DNA from: CAYVAP01 sp964343195
GTDB taxonomy: Bacteria > Bacteroidota > Bacteroidia > J057
Direction of reading: 5' to 3'
NCBI GenBank assembly: GCA_964343195.1
Contig: CAYFIR010000027.1
Coordinates: 1-57,173 of the forward strand
DNA length: 57,173 bases
Both the position numbers and the translations under genes were made by a program. The number at the start of each line of letters is the position of its first letter. Within the stretch, counting starts at the first letter, position 1. The notes beneath the pieces are model-generated. The model had not been told where the DNA came from. It saw nothing but the letters and a program-made list of their open reading frames with translations, and did not search any database. Positions 15,478-24,837 of this stretch are shown in pieces.

Positions 15478-17856
15478 ATGCAAACCTACCACTCGCTAAA
15501 ACCTGCCCTGCTTTTCCTGGGGGTGCTCTTCCTGAGCCTTTCGCTGACTGCCCAGAGCCAGCAGCGCCTGCTCAATGAACCCATTGACCTCAGTCCTGAC
15601 TTTCAGGATTACCTGAACACCTACTTCCTGACCGACAGCCTGGTGTCTTTTGATCCGGCTACCGGGCAGGGCACCCTCAACTGGCAACGCAACCGCTACA
15701 CCCCGGCCCATGCCTTCAACTATACCCAGCATGCCTTCCGTACCATGCCGCAAAATGAGTTTCCCGCGACGGAGTACGAGGAAGATCCCACGCTGCCATT
15801 CTCCCTGGAATTCATCGATAGCCGCACCGTCAGGCTGCAAATGCATACCGGACCCGTCCTGGTAGGGGCCAAAGAACCTTCCCTGATGCTCGTTTCCGAA
15901 CCCGAAAACAACATTAGTGAGTGGACCTATTCTGCCATCGAAGGAGGGCATCAATACCAAAGCCCCGACGCCAGGGTCATCGTGCGCGAAAATCCCTGGG
16001 GCGTAGAGTTCTACGACGCGGAGGGCAACATGCTGACCAAAACCCGGCACAACAGCGACAACATGGGATTTTGTGCCAATATGCCCTTTGCCTTTGTGCG
16101 CCGCGCGGCGGATTACTCACGGAGTGTCGGAGCCGTGTTTGAGCTGTCTCCCGACGAGAAAATCTTCGGTTGCGGCGAGTCCTTCACCAGCATGAACAAG
16201 TATGGCCAAAAGGTCAACCTCTACACCTGCGACCCCAATGGCGTCGAGACCCCCGGCATGTACAAGCCGATTCCGTTTTTCATGAGTAGCCGCGGCTACG
16301 GGATATTCATGCACACTTCGTCGCCGATTACCTGCGACTTTGGCAATACCTATGGAGCGACCAACAAGCTCCTGATTGGCGACGAATCGCTGGACCTGTT
16401 CGTTTTCATGGGCGAACCCAAAGACATCCTCGACGCCTACACCGACCTGACGGGCAAGGCCCCCATGCCGCCGCTGTGGTCCTTCGGGCTGTGGATGAGC
16501 CGGATCACCTACTTCTCCGAAGCCGATGGCCGTCAGGTCGCCGCCAAGCTCCGCGAAAACAAGATTCCCACCGACGTGCTGCACTTCGATACCGGCTGGT
16601 TTGAGACCGACTGGCAGTGCGACTACGAATTTGCCAAAAGCCGCTTTGACGACCCCGAACAGATGATCACCGACCTGCGGGCCGACGGCTTCCGCACCTG
16701 CCTGTGGCAGTTGCCCTACTTCGTTCCCAAGAACAAGCTCTTCCCCGAAATCGTCGAAAACGGCCTGCACGTCCGCAACCCCAAGGGCCACATCCCCTAC
16801 GAAGACGCCGTGCTGGACTTCACCAATCCTGAGACCATTGAGTGGTACGAAGGCAACATCCGCAACCTGCTGGAGATGGGCGTTGCCGTGATCAAGGTGG
16901 ATTTTGGCGAAGCAGCCCCCTACCACGGGCTTTACGCCAATGGCCGGACCGGCTTCTACGAGCACAACCTCTACCCACTCCGCTACAACCGCATCGTCTC
17001 CAACCTGACCCAGGAAGTCAACGATGAACGCATCATCTGGGCGCGCAGTGCCTGGGCCGGTAGTCAGCGCTATCCTTTGCACTGGGGCGGCGACGCGGAG
17101 ACTTCGGACATGGGCATGGAAGCCCAGTTGCGGGGGGGATTGTCGCTGGGGTTATCGGGATTCACCTTCTGGAGCCACGACATCGGCGGATTTACCCGAC
17201 GCACGCCCGAGGCGCTGTACCGCCGTTGGCTGCCATTTGGGGTGCTGTCGTCGCATACGCGTTGCCACGGTCAGCCGCCCAAGGAGCCCTGGGACTACGG
17301 CCAGGACTTCGAAGATTACTTCCGCAAAGTGATCGAGATGAAGTACGAACTGATGCCCTATGTTTATGCCCAGTCCAAACTGGCTTCAGACCAAGGACTG
17401 CCCATGGTGCGGGCACTTTTCGTCGAATATCCCGACGATCCCGGTGCCTGGATGGTGGATGACCAGTACCTCTTTGGCGAGGACATGATGGTCGCTCCGC
17501 TGTTCGAAGGCGGCAAAATGCAGCGTTCTGTTTACCTCCCTGGTGGGGAGTGGGTGGACTATCAGACGGGTGAGGCGTACAGCTCTGGTTGGCACCACAT
17601 CGAGGCGGGTGAAATCGAAGCCATCATCCTCGTGCGCTCCGGTGCGGTACTCCCCAAAATGGCCGTGGCCCAGTCCACCGATGACCTCGACTGGTCCCAG
17701 ATCAGCCTGCAGGTCTATGGCGATGCTGCCACAGCGACCGGGTGGTTCTGCCTGCCTGAGGATCAGGAACTCCACGAACTGACCCTTGAGCGTCGCGGCA
17801 GCCGCTACCGCGTGCAGAGCGACGCGGTGGAGGGAGTGCGGTTTGCAGTGAAGTAA
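15478..17856 (+). CDS. Glycoside hydrolase family 31 (alpha-xylosidase/alpha-glucosidase, YicI-like)
   Basis: Secreted retaining alpha-glycosidase, about 792 residues. Start at MQTYHSLKPALLFLGVLFLS with cleavage near LTAQS. N-terminal beta-sandwich (about 60-280), then the catalytic barrel (about 330-680). Nucleophile Asp475 in IKVDFGEAAP and acid/base Asp539 in HWGGDAETS are both present; DIGGF and HTRCHG follow as usual. The KVDFGE motif, rather than DMNE, groups it with YicI-like alpha-xylosidases, but alpha-glucosidase or sulfoquinovosidase-like activity cannot be excluded from sequence alone. C-terminal beta domains end at 17856. It has no neighbours on the same strand, so it is probably monocistronic. 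Confidence 0.93.
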   Translation: MQTYHSLKPALLFLGVLFLSLSLTAQSQQRLLNEPIDLSPDFQDYLNTYFLTDSLVSFDPATGQGTLNWQRNRYTPAHAFNYTQHAFRTMPQNEFPATEYEEDPTLPFSLEFIDSRTVRLQMHTGPVLVGAKEPSLMLVSEPENNISEWTYSAIEGGHQYQSPDARVIVRENPWGVEFYDAEGNMLTKTRHNSDNMGFCANMPFAFVRRAADYSRSVGAVFELSPDEKIFGCGESFTSMNKYGQKVNLYTCDPNGVETPGMYKPIPFFMSSRGYGIFMHTSSPITCDFGNTYGATNKLLIGDESLDLFVFMGEPKDILDAYTDLTGKAPMPPLWSFGLWMSRITYFSEADGRQVAAKLRENKIPTDVLHFDTGWFETDWQCDYEFAKSRFDDPEQMITDLRADGFRTCLWQLPYFVPKNKLFPEIVENGLHVRNPKGHIPYEDAVLDFTNPETIEWYEGNIRNLLEMGVAVIKVDFGEAAPYHGLYANGRTGFYEHNLYPLRYNRIVSNLTQEVNDERIIWARSAWAGSQRYPLHWGGDAETSDMGMEAQLRGGLSLGLSGFTFWSHDIGGFTRRTPEALYRRWLPFGVLSSHTRCHGQPPKEPWDYGQDFEDYFRKVIEMKYELMPYVYAQSKLASDQGLPMVRALFVEYPDDPGAWMVDDQYLFGEDMMVAPLFEGGKMQRSVYLPGGEWVDYQTGEAYSSGWHHIEAGEIEAIILVRSGAVLPKMAVAQSTDDLDWSQISLQVYGDAATATGWFCLPEDQELHELTLERRGSRYRVQSDAVEGVRFAVK

Positions 17857-18204
17857 CCTTGATATCTTGATAGCGCGGGGTTTTAGGGGAGAAAGTAGCA
17901 CTATCAACTTTCTAATTCCTCCCTCTGTCGCCCAAGCCATCTCCCTCCAAAGGGAGATACTCGCAGTGGCACTTGGGCAAAGGTCTAAAGCAAGCCTGGG
18001 GCGGCGTTGGCCCGGCATTTGGCGCTCGGGGCGGCTTGTGGGCTGCCTGAAATGCCGAGCTTTTCTTGCTTACTTCTTTTGAAAAAGAAGTAAGTCCCGC
18101 TGATCCGCGATCCCGTGAAACGGGGAGGCGACATAACACTTTCAGAGGAAGCATATTAAAAATCCATTTGCGGAGCTGTAAACCTCGCTCCATCAAGCAA
18201 AGGA
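17857..18204. other. Intergenic region between convergent genes, with structured sequence
   Basis: About 350 bases. It contains a GC-rich stretch in which GGCATTT (about 18014) can pair with AAATGCC (about 18050), immediately followed by the perfect hairpin at 18069-18094 and then GTCCCGC. I see no gene. Confidence 0.5.
18069..18094. repeat. Perfect 12-bp hairpin CTTACTTCTTTT
   Basis: CTTACTTCTTTT, two bases, then AAAAGAAGTAAG. It lies between the convergent GH31 and esterase genes, about 110 bases past the esterase stop. It could end transcription in either direction, or be one copy of a dispersed repeat; similar TTACTT...AAGTAAGTCCC strings are familiar to me from other Bacteroidota genomes, unverified. 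Confidence 0.6.
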
Positions 18205-19821
18205 TTATCTCAACAGAAGTTTTTGCCGATACATGCCCCGATCCGTTTCCATTGCCAATAGATATACTCCTTTGGGGAAGGCCCGAAGGTCAAGTGAGGT
18301 GGGAGTAGAAAACTGGATCAATCGCTTTCCCTGGAGGCTGAATAGCGTCGCGGAAATGATCCTGGTATCCGGAGCGGTGAGGTAAACCAAGCCATCGCTG
18401 GGATTGGGGTAGGCAAAGACCTCGGACTGTTCGGTTTCATTAATAGCTGTGGTACTCCCAATGGAGAGCTGGGCCTCATCCGAAAATGCCTGCGGTCCGC
18501 AGCCGTTTAGCACCAGGCATCGGTAAAGACCAGTGTCGGCGTACTGAACCGAGCTGATCGTCAGGATGCTATCGGTTTTGCCCACCAGCAGGTTTCCATT
18601 GAAATACCACTGGAAAGTAGCACTGTCGCTGTTAGCTATCACCTCAAATGTCGCGGAAGCCCCCAGTGCTACTTGTTGAGACTGGGGTTGGCTCACAATC
18701 GCGGGCCGCTCGCAAACCTGCTGAATCATGAATTCGCTCAACTCCCGGTAGAAGTACTCCCGATCTGTGGTGTAGGAGTGTGGAACTCGGGGCGGATTCC
18801 CGAAAATATCCGACGGGCGGATATGGGATTCCTGACATTGGGCAGCCATGCCGAGAGAATCCAGGCGGCCGCGGATCATGCAGGCTCCATACACCACCGG
18901 ATGCAGGGTGCCGAGGATGGCGGTGCCATGGAAAGGCTTGTTGATGAAGCAGGAAACCAGCGGGTCATCCAGGATGTGGTAATTGAACAGCGGGACATCG
19001 TAGGCGCTTTCGATCAGGCTGGTGTCGATCAGCGCTCCGTAGATGTTGATGCAGCCGGCTACCCTGGCAGAATGGCCGTTCTGGTTAAGGGTGCCCGATA
19101 CCGGCCCCAGGTCTGGACGCTCTTTGTTGAGAATTACCCCGCCAAACAAATCGGTGTGAATGACGGGATTCAGGCTATCCGCAGCGACCGGCTTCTCATA
19201 TTCCTGGTCAAGGTAAGCCACATGGAGCGCCGTGAATGCCCCGGCGCTGACTCCCCCAACGAATACCCGATTGGTGTCGATGCGGAAAGTAGAGGCTTCG
19301 TCCTTCAGGTAGCGAATGGCTCCCTTGGCATCCTGCGCAGCGCGGTAAATGGCCCGGACAATTTCCCTGTTGTCAAAACAGTAGGGAGGCTGGCGCTTGG
19401 CAGTCAGGATGGCGTCATTGGCACCCCAGAATCCCAGTCGGTAGGAAATCGAGGCCGTCACGAATCCTTTTCGGGCAAATGAATCACACAGTCCGACGAT
19501 CTCACCTGCCCCTTTGTTTCCCGCGTAAAATCCCCCTCCATGTATCCACACAATCAGGGGGCGAAGGCTACTGGTGTCGCCGTATGGCTCATAAAAATCA
19601 AGCAGCAAGTCTGTCGTATCAAAATTGTAGCTGATAGCAGTTCCATATGAGAGATCTGCTACGACCTGTACGCTGTCATAAATGGCTGTTTGGTATACAT
19701 TGGAGGGACAGTTTTGGGCCGAAAGGGGCAGATATCCCAGAAAAGGCATGAAAAAGCAACCTTGTAGAAGAATTAATCTGCCAAAAGTTTTGGGAAATAA
19801 AGACTCAATGAAAGCCAGCAT
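18205..19821 (-). CDS. Secreted alpha/beta-hydrolase esterase with Ig-like domain and T9SS type A tail
   Basis: 538 residues. Hydrophobic N-terminus ending ...YLPLSAQNC is a signal peptide. Esterase domain (about 40-365) has the oxyanion motif WIHGGGFY and nucleophile elbow GGVSAGA, typical of carboxylesterases and the BD-FAE/lipase group. An Ig-like module follows (about 365-455: VALGASATFEVIANSDSATFQWYFNGNLL), then a type A sorting domain (YPNPSDGLVYLTAP ... KGVYLLAME), so the product should be exported by T9SS and anchored or released at the surface. Cys residues in the catalytic part suggest disulfides. Substrate unknown; feruloyl or acetyl esters of polysaccharides are possible given the surroundings. 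Confidence 0.88.
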   Translation of the reverse strand: MLAFIESLFPKTFGRLILLQGCFFMPFLGYLPLSAQNCPSNVYQTAIYDSVQVVADLSYGTAISYNFDTTDLLLDFYEPYGDTSSLRPLIVWIHGGGFYAGNKGAGEIVGLCDSFARKGFVTASISYRLGFWGANDAILTAKRQPPYCFDNREIVRAIYRAAQDAKGAIRYLKDEASTFRIDTNRVFVGGVSAGAFTALHVAYLDQEYEKPVAADSLNPVIHTDLFGGVILNKERPDLGPVSGTLNQNGHSARVAGCINIYGALIDTSLIESAYDVPLFNYHILDDPLVSCFINKPFHGTAILGTLHPVVYGACMIRGRLDSLGMAAQCQESHIRPSDIFGNPPRVPHSYTTDREYFYRELSEFMIQQVCERPAIVSQPQSQQVALGASATFEVIANSDSATFQWYFNGNLLVGKTDSILTISSVQYADTGLYRCLVLNGCGPQAFSDEAQLSIGSTTAINETEQSEVFAYPNPSDGLVYLTAPDTRIISATLFSLQGKRLIQFSTPTSLDLRAFPKGVYLLAMETDRGMYRQKLLLR

Positions 19822-19899
19822 AGGTGGGGTGGTTTGAGTGGAAAATGCTGGTCATGCTGATAGGAGGGGGCTCATCCTAAAAAGCTGTCCCCTGCCTAC

Positions 19900-21276
19900 T
19901 TAGTGTTTTGGGTCCACTTGCGGCACATACCATCTATTCTGCTCCAGATCGACGCCACCGCCTATTTCTTCCTGCACCACTCGGTCGATGATGTAGAGCC
20001 CCTTAGTGGCCATGGCTTCGAAGGTATCGACGCCCTCGTTGGGGAAACCGATGCGCGTCCGGTGAATGTGGTAGCGGTTGGAGAATTTCTGCCCAAAGGC
20101 CTCTTCGATGCCTTCTTTGCCCATCATGAAACCGATCAGCCCGCCCCAGGTCGCAGTCGGATTGTCCGAGTCCCAACCGGTCAGGCTGCCGATTTTGATG
20201 GTCTCTTTGAGATCGCCTTCACCGTAAAACAGGCTGACGAGACTCCCCGCAAAGTTGATCCCGGCGGCAAAGCATCCGTTGCAGTAGAGCTCCCGCGAAG
20301 TGAGGTCATAGCCATCGGCCTGATTCACCTGATAGCGAATGTAAACGGAGTCGCGGGCATCTTCCCAGGGAATGCCCGACTGGTACAGTGACCAGACGAA
20401 GTCATACATTTTCCCCGCGTAGGAGTCTTCCGGCAACTCGCTCTTGGCAGATTGAGCCATCCATTGGAGCTGCTCTTTGCGAGAAAGACTGGTATCCACT
20501 TTAGAAGCCAGCGAAAACATGGACACGTAAAAGCGGGAGATCCACTCGCTGTTTTCCCGGGCGGTGTTCTGGATCGGTAGGGTCGCCATCTGCTGCGCGA
20601 CATCTGGGCGTGATGGTGCATACAGGCCAAAAATCTCCGTGGTCAGTTGCGCGTCGATCATCTCATATTCGGGATTATTGGCGGGATCGCCTGTCGCTGG
20701 CGGCACCATGCCCTGCTGCATCAGGTCAAAGGCTTGTTGGTTGGAGACCCAAAGGTAGTTTTCCTCTTCCGCCTTGATGTGGGCCAGCCAGCCCTGACGG
20801 ATCTGCTCGCCAGTGAGTAGGGAAGTCTGGTGTTGCAGCAGCAACTCCTGGTAGATGTACTCGATGTCGGTGTCATCGTCTGCGCCCCAGAGGCTGTCTG
20901 GCCCAACCAGCACAAAGTCAATGGTAGGCGACAGGTCGCTGGGAATGCCATTGCCCCAGATGCTGGGCTGGTCGGGTTGGCCCCAGTCTGCACGGGTGTA
21001 AAAGTCCCCGGTTTTGAGTTCGCCTATATTGCCGATTTTGTCCATCTCGGTGACCAGCCCCGTCCAGTTGGCGATGCAGGTGCCGAGCCAGTAGCCGTAG
21101 AGCTGATCGGCGTACTTCGCGCGGTCGATGACGAGGTCGGTGGGGCTGGGTTCGTAGGGCCGGTAGGTGAGGGACGGATTTTTGGGAATGTCGGATGGGG
21201 TAGGGGAGTGGCAGGCGGAGAGCAGCAAGATAAAAAGCAGGATGGGCAGAAATGGGTACGGTAAATGAGTCAGCAT
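19900..21276 (-). CDS. ADP-ribosylglycohydrolase family lipoprotein
   Basis: About 458 residues. The open frame begins with TTG at 21285, but ATG at 21276 (MLTHLPYPFLPILLFILLLSAC) is the better start and gives a lipoprotein signal. The rest is an all-helical ADP-ribosylglycohydrolase (ARH) fold: YGYWLGTCIANWTGLVTE near the start; GADDDTDIEYIYQELL; and GWDSDNPTATWGGLIG near the end, which holds the metal-binding aspartates. Classical ARH enzymes remove ADP-ribose from proteins in the cytoplasm; a lipid-anchored form must act on something outside it. Such forms in Bacteroidota have no assigned substrate that I know. It lies downstream of the peroxidase gene, with a long palindrome between them. 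Confidence 0.87.
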   Translation of the reverse strand: MLTHLPYPFLPILLFILLLSACHSPTPSDIPKNPSLTYRPYEPSPTDLVIDRAKYADQLYGYWLGTCIANWTGLVTEMDKIGNIGELKTGDFYTRADWGQPDQPSIWGNGIPSDLSPTIDFVLVGPDSLWGADDDTDIEYIYQELLLQHQTSLLTGEQIRQGWLAHIKAEEENYLWVSNQQAFDLMQQGMVPPATGDPANNPEYEMIDAQLTTEIFGLYAPSRPDVAQQMATLPIQNTARENSEWISRFYVSMFSLASKVDTSLSRKEQLQWMAQSAKSELPEDSYAGKMYDFVWSLYQSGIPWEDARDSVYIRYQVNQADGYDLTSRELYCNGCFAAGINFAGSLVSLFYGEGDLKETIKIGSLTGWDSDNPTATWGGLIGFMMGKEGIEEAFGQKFSNRYHIHRTRIGFPNEGVDTFEAMATKGLYIIDRVVQEEIGGGVDLEQNRWYVPQVDPKH

Positions 21277-21357
21277 AGCAATCAAGGGTTATGTCCTGAA
21301 ACAAGTTAGGCAGGTTTTGCCAGACTTTCGATGGGGAGCTAATCCCCGAGCAGATAA

Positions 21358-21399
21358 GCAAACAGGAGTCATCTCCAATTGGAAATGACTCCTGTTTGC
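21358..21399. terminator. 42-base near-perfect palindrome, probable terminator
   Basis: GCAAACAGGAGTCAT, then TCCAA and TTGGA, then ATGACTCCTGTTTGC: 20 of 21 pairs match with almost no loop. It lies 63 bases past the peroxidase stop and 80 bases before the ARH gene, both read on the minus strand. No strong T-run follows, so a DNA site or transcript-stabilising hairpin is also possible. Confidence 0.55.
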
Positions 21400-21428
21400 T
21401 GGCCAGTATTCGTCGGAGGCTTTCCTTC

Positions 21429-21459
21429 CGAATTGCGAATACTCAATTTCGAATTCTTT
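21429..21459. repeat. Degenerate AATTCG-type repeat next to the peroxidase stop
   Basis: CCGAATTGCGAATACTC then AATTTCGAATTC ends three bases from the stop codon. It resembles the words beside susD (2966-2994) and GH97 (57035-57066). Confidence 0.4.
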
Positions 21460-21462
21460 CCA

Positions 21463-23433
21463 CTAATATACTCCCCCAATCACTCGCTCACGATACGGCG
21501 AATCATCAGGAAATGCAGGCAGGCGGTGGGGAACCCCTGTGGTTCCGGTAGTATCAGTTAGCGCTTCCATGAAGGAAATTACATCGCTGATTTCGCTGTC
21601 GGTGAGATTGAGGTTGTCAAAAGGCAGCGTCTGGTTCTCCAGGTGTATGCCAATGCCATCACCACCGCCAACGTTGTAAAATCTGAGCACCTGCTCCAGG
21701 CTGTCATAGACGCCATTGTGCATGTAGGGGGCAGTCAGGGCTACATTTCGCACGGTTGGAGTCTTAAAACTGTATTCGAAAATATTGGCGTCGAACAGGG
21801 GTACGCCGCTCTTGATCCGACCGTAGTCGGGGTCTAACTGAGCATTGGCCCAGACTGGCTCTGCTGGAACCCCCAACACTTCGGACTCACTCTCTTTGTA
21901 AAGTGGAGGAACTGTGCCATGGAAAGTCGGTGCGAAGTGACATGTGCCACAGACGCCTTTCCCCATGAAAATGTTGAAGCCATTGATGACTGAAGCTTCT
22001 ATTTCGTCAGTCTCCCCCCGTGCATAGCGGTCAAAAGGGGAATTAATGCTGGTCAAAGAGCTTACGTACGCTGCCAATGCTCCCTTGACGGTGTTGGCGT
22101 TGATCGGGGGACGGCTAGTGCCTTTGTAGCGAGGATAGGCCTCGTAAAACAGGTCCACGTACTCCGGACTGCTCTTCAGACGGCGAATGATCTTGGGGTA
22201 ATCGGTGTTGAATTCCTTCTTTGAGGCGATTACATGATCCACCTGTGTCTCCAACTCAGAGGAGCGCAGGTCATGAAAATATCGATCGGCATAAACGGCG
22301 TTTATCAGAGTAGGAGCATTTCGTTCTACGGTTCCCTGGTACTCAGTGGCCATGCTTTTTCGCTGTCCGTCGGTAAAGGCACGATTGGGATGGTGGCAGG
22401 AAGCACAACTACGCTGATTGCTTTCTGAAAGCACCGGGTCGAAGAACAGGTACTGCCCCAACGTAAGAGTTGCGGTACTGGGAGACTTGGCATCCAGCTT
22501 CAGGTAGGCGTCCTTGTTTAGGAATTCGTCACTGAAAATGTGTCTCGCCATGTAGTTGACTGCCGGACGTGCGGGGGAGATTTGGTACATGGTTTCGATA
22601 TCCAGTGCCAGGTGAGCGTCGAGTAGCAGTCCATAGAGGGGATCAAGGTAATCCCGGAGGAAAGTCATTCGGTCAAAGGTCTCAAAATTGGTTGGCTGGT
22701 TCAGATACAGAAGGGCCATTTCGTACTGCTGCTGTATCTCGTCAAACAGTTCTTCCTCCCCTTCTTCCCGCATCCAGCCTTCGTATTGGTTGAAAACCCG
22801 GGCCAGTTCGTGAAGGGAGGCGTAGCTGTCTCTGAGGGCATTGACCGAACCTGGAGTGTCAAAACCAGAAAGCCCCAAAGTGAAGATTCGGATAAGTCCC
22901 TGGCGACTGGCTTCGAAAACCTGGCGGTCATTCATTCGCAGGGCTCCTTTGAGGAACTTCTCGATAGTTGCCAGTTCGTGGTTCAGAGAACGGAGAAGTT
23001 TGCTGAGTTCATCATACTCGGCGAAAAAGTCATCCGTGAACATTTTCTCATCAATGACCTGGAGTCCCTTGGGTTGAATGACTACCGGGGCCACTTCTTC
23101 CATGGGATCAATTTTGGGAAGAGGGGCGCCATTGATGCGCTGGGTGGTGAGCTCAGGCTGCAGGTAGGCCAGCATGGGCTCTATTTTTTTGTAGGACTGA
23201 CGCAGGCGGAGGTATTCTTCCTGATAGGCTTCGACCTCATCCTCGGACACATCGACGAGTCGCTGCTCAAAGCGGGTGAGGTCACGGTGGAAGGTACTCA
23301 GTTCAGCGAGAAATTGCTGTCCAATCTCAGCGGCGGGAGATTGTGGGTGCTGCTGGGAACGGAAGCTGGCGAACCAGGATAGGCTTGTGATTCCCAGGAC
23401 CGCCACCAATAGATAACGTAGTGATATGTTCAT
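21463..23433 (-). CDS. Di-heme cytochrome c peroxidase (MauG family) with imelysin-like N-terminal region
   Basis: 656 residues, exported (MNISLRYLLVAVLGITSLSWF). Residues about 30-310 are helical and resemble imelysin/EfeO-type proteins (RQSYKKIEPMLAYLQPE, NGAPLPKIDP, GLQVIDE). The C-terminal half is a MauG/CcpA-type peroxidase with two c-type heme sites, CASCH (343-347) and CGTCH (495-499), plus LGQYLFFDPVLS, NAPTLINAVY and KTPTVRNVALTAPYMHNGVY, which carries the distal Met. Characterised relatives reduce hydrogen peroxide or oxidise protein side chains in the periplasm. The fusion suggests iron or heme handling together with peroxide chemistry. A truncated PhoX-like gene lies 205 bases upstream. 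Confidence 0.92.
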   Translation of the reverse strand: MNISLRYLLVAVLGITSLSWFASFRSQQHPQSPAAEIGQQFLAELSTFHRDLTRFEQRLVDVSEDEVEAYQEEYLRLRQSYKKIEPMLAYLQPELTTQRINGAPLPKIDPMEEVAPVVIQPKGLQVIDEKMFTDDFFAEYDELSKLLRSLNHELATIEKFLKGALRMNDRQVFEASRQGLIRIFTLGLSGFDTPGSVNALRDSYASLHELARVFNQYEGWMREEGEEELFDEIQQQYEMALLYLNQPTNFETFDRMTFLRDYLDPLYGLLLDAHLALDIETMYQISPARPAVNYMARHIFSDEFLNKDAYLKLDAKSPSTATLTLGQYLFFDPVLSESNQRSCASCHHPNRAFTDGQRKSMATEYQGTVERNAPTLINAVYADRYFHDLRSSELETQVDHVIASKKEFNTDYPKIIRRLKSSPEYVDLFYEAYPRYKGTSRPPINANTVKGALAAYVSSLTSINSPFDRYARGETDEIEASVINGFNIFMGKGVCGTCHFAPTFHGTVPPLYKESESEVLGVPAEPVWANAQLDPDYGRIKSGVPLFDANIFEYSFKTPTVRNVALTAPYMHNGVYDSLEQVLRFYNVGGGDGIGIHLENQTLPFDNLNLTDSEISDVISFMEALTDTTGTTGVPHRLPAFPDDSPYRERVIGGVY

Positions 23434-23586
23434 AGAAATTGTGGTTGGAGGTGATGATCAGGGGTGGTAGTGGGAAGGAGTAAATTCGGCTTTCCCCGGA
23501 AGTGAATAGCTGGATAGAAATAGGGCGATGTGCGACAGGCGGGTAGATGACAGGAAGCCAAATCCCTCCTTTACGGGAGAATGAGG

Positions 23587-23617
23587 AAGGCCCGATTACC
23601 GGGGATAATCGGGCCTT
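23587..23617 (-). terminator. Terminator hairpin after the truncated PhoX-like gene
   Basis: AAGGCCCGATTA and TAATCGGGCCTT form a perfect 12-bp stem with a seven-base loop, 21 bases past the stop codon. The T-rich tail is short. Confidence 0.7.
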
Positions 23618-23637
23618 ATGGAATCACGTCAGCAGCA

Positions 23638-24837
23638 TTACTCGATGATGAGTTTGCGGCTTTCGTTGTTGGTCAGGTTGATGATGGTGTAAACACCAGC
23701 AGCCAGATCAGATACATCAACGCTAGCGCTGTTACGCACTACACGTACCTGCTGACCCTGCATGTTCACGATGGCAGCGTCGATAGGCTGCTCGAAGAAA
23801 AGGGTACGAGCTACAGGGTTAGGATATACCTTGAAGCTGGCCTCGTTTCCTTCGAAGAACTCACGGATGTCAGTGGTTGATGCCAACTGATCAAATCCGT
23901 TGATAGCGAAGGTAAGGGAGTTGTTGAATGGGTACTGGTTGACGTTCACGTCTTCATTTGGGTGCTGAGAGTTAACCAGCAGAGACTTTCCGTCAGGAGT
24001 AGGACATGCACCAGTGATCTCAGCGCCGAAAGGTACAGCAGTGATGCGGATCAGATCCTCCTGAGTAGGATTGGCGATGCTCAGGTCCAGCAGGAACAGC
24101 TCACAGGTACGGTTTGAAGTCTGGTCCAGAGGCATACGACCGTGAGAAGTACCGTTAAGGTCTTCGCAGATCACCAGGTAAGACTGGTTGCCAATCATCA
24201 TGGTGCTCAGCCCATCAGGGTTAGACAGGTGCTTGGTTACACCAGCAGCGGTGTAGTCAGCCAGAGATACTGAGTCAGCAGCAAAGTCAGGACCACCTTC
24301 GATCAGTACAGTAGACTCGTCAGTAGCAGGATCAAACTTTACCACACGACCATAGTAGTCAACGTAGTCAGAGCTGTCTGGGTGAGTACCCTGAGCAGTA
24401 GCACGGGCCATGGTGTAAGAAGAGTGAGTCGCACCGGCAGCAGACTCATCAGCCCAACGGCCACCTGGGTTGTCACGACCAGTCTCAGTCCAGTAAACAT
24501 ATCCAGTAGTGGTATCCTGAGAAACCCACTCGATGCGGTTAAACATGGTACATCCCATGCTGGTAGCCTGATCGGCTACAGTCAGGTAACCTTTGTTGGT
24601 TACGTCGATTGCTTTCCAGCGCTCGCCAGCAGCAGCGTCTTCCTTGTAAGCGTACAGGGTACCAGAGGTGAAGTCACCAGCCTGGTCAGCAACGAACTTG
24701 CACCAGAAAGCAGGAGTAGCGTCAACACCCAGGTAAACAGTCTTGTTGTCTGGCATGACCACACCACCTTCAAAACCCTGCTTACCCCAGTTGTACTGCT
24801 TGCGTACCGCTACAGCCTCGCGAGGATCGATCTCTAC
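23638..24837 (-). pseudogene. 5'-truncated PhoX-like (DUF839) gene with T9SS type A tail
   Basis: The frame is open from 24837, preceded by an in-frame TAA, to the stop at 23638 (about 399 codons). The reading starts abruptly with VEIDPREAVAVRKQYNWGKQ, in the middle of a DUF839 domain; signal peptide and N-terminal half are absent. The remaining domain is intact (MPDNKTVYLGVDATP; DYYGRVVKFDPATDE; NPDGLSTMMIGNQSYLVICED; PTPDGKSLLVNSQHPNED), followed by a type A sorting domain (YPNPVARTLFFEQPID ... AAGVYTII). Codon use is strongly biased to GCT, GGT, CTG, AAC and TAC, as in highly expressed genes. Beyond 24838 the sequence is the body of another gene on the opposite strand. A translated fragment from the in-frame GTG at 24762 or ATG at 24756 would lack an export signal. 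Confidence 0.8.

Noticed and set aside
16117..17082. 321-codon open frame opposite GH31
   Set aside because: Antisense shadow of the catalytic domain; no start context or domain.
24743..24837. Start of the FG-GAP frame within the PhoX-like fragment
   Set aside because: The first 30 codons of that frame are antisense to conserved PhoX-like sequence, so they are not part of the original FG-GAP gene.
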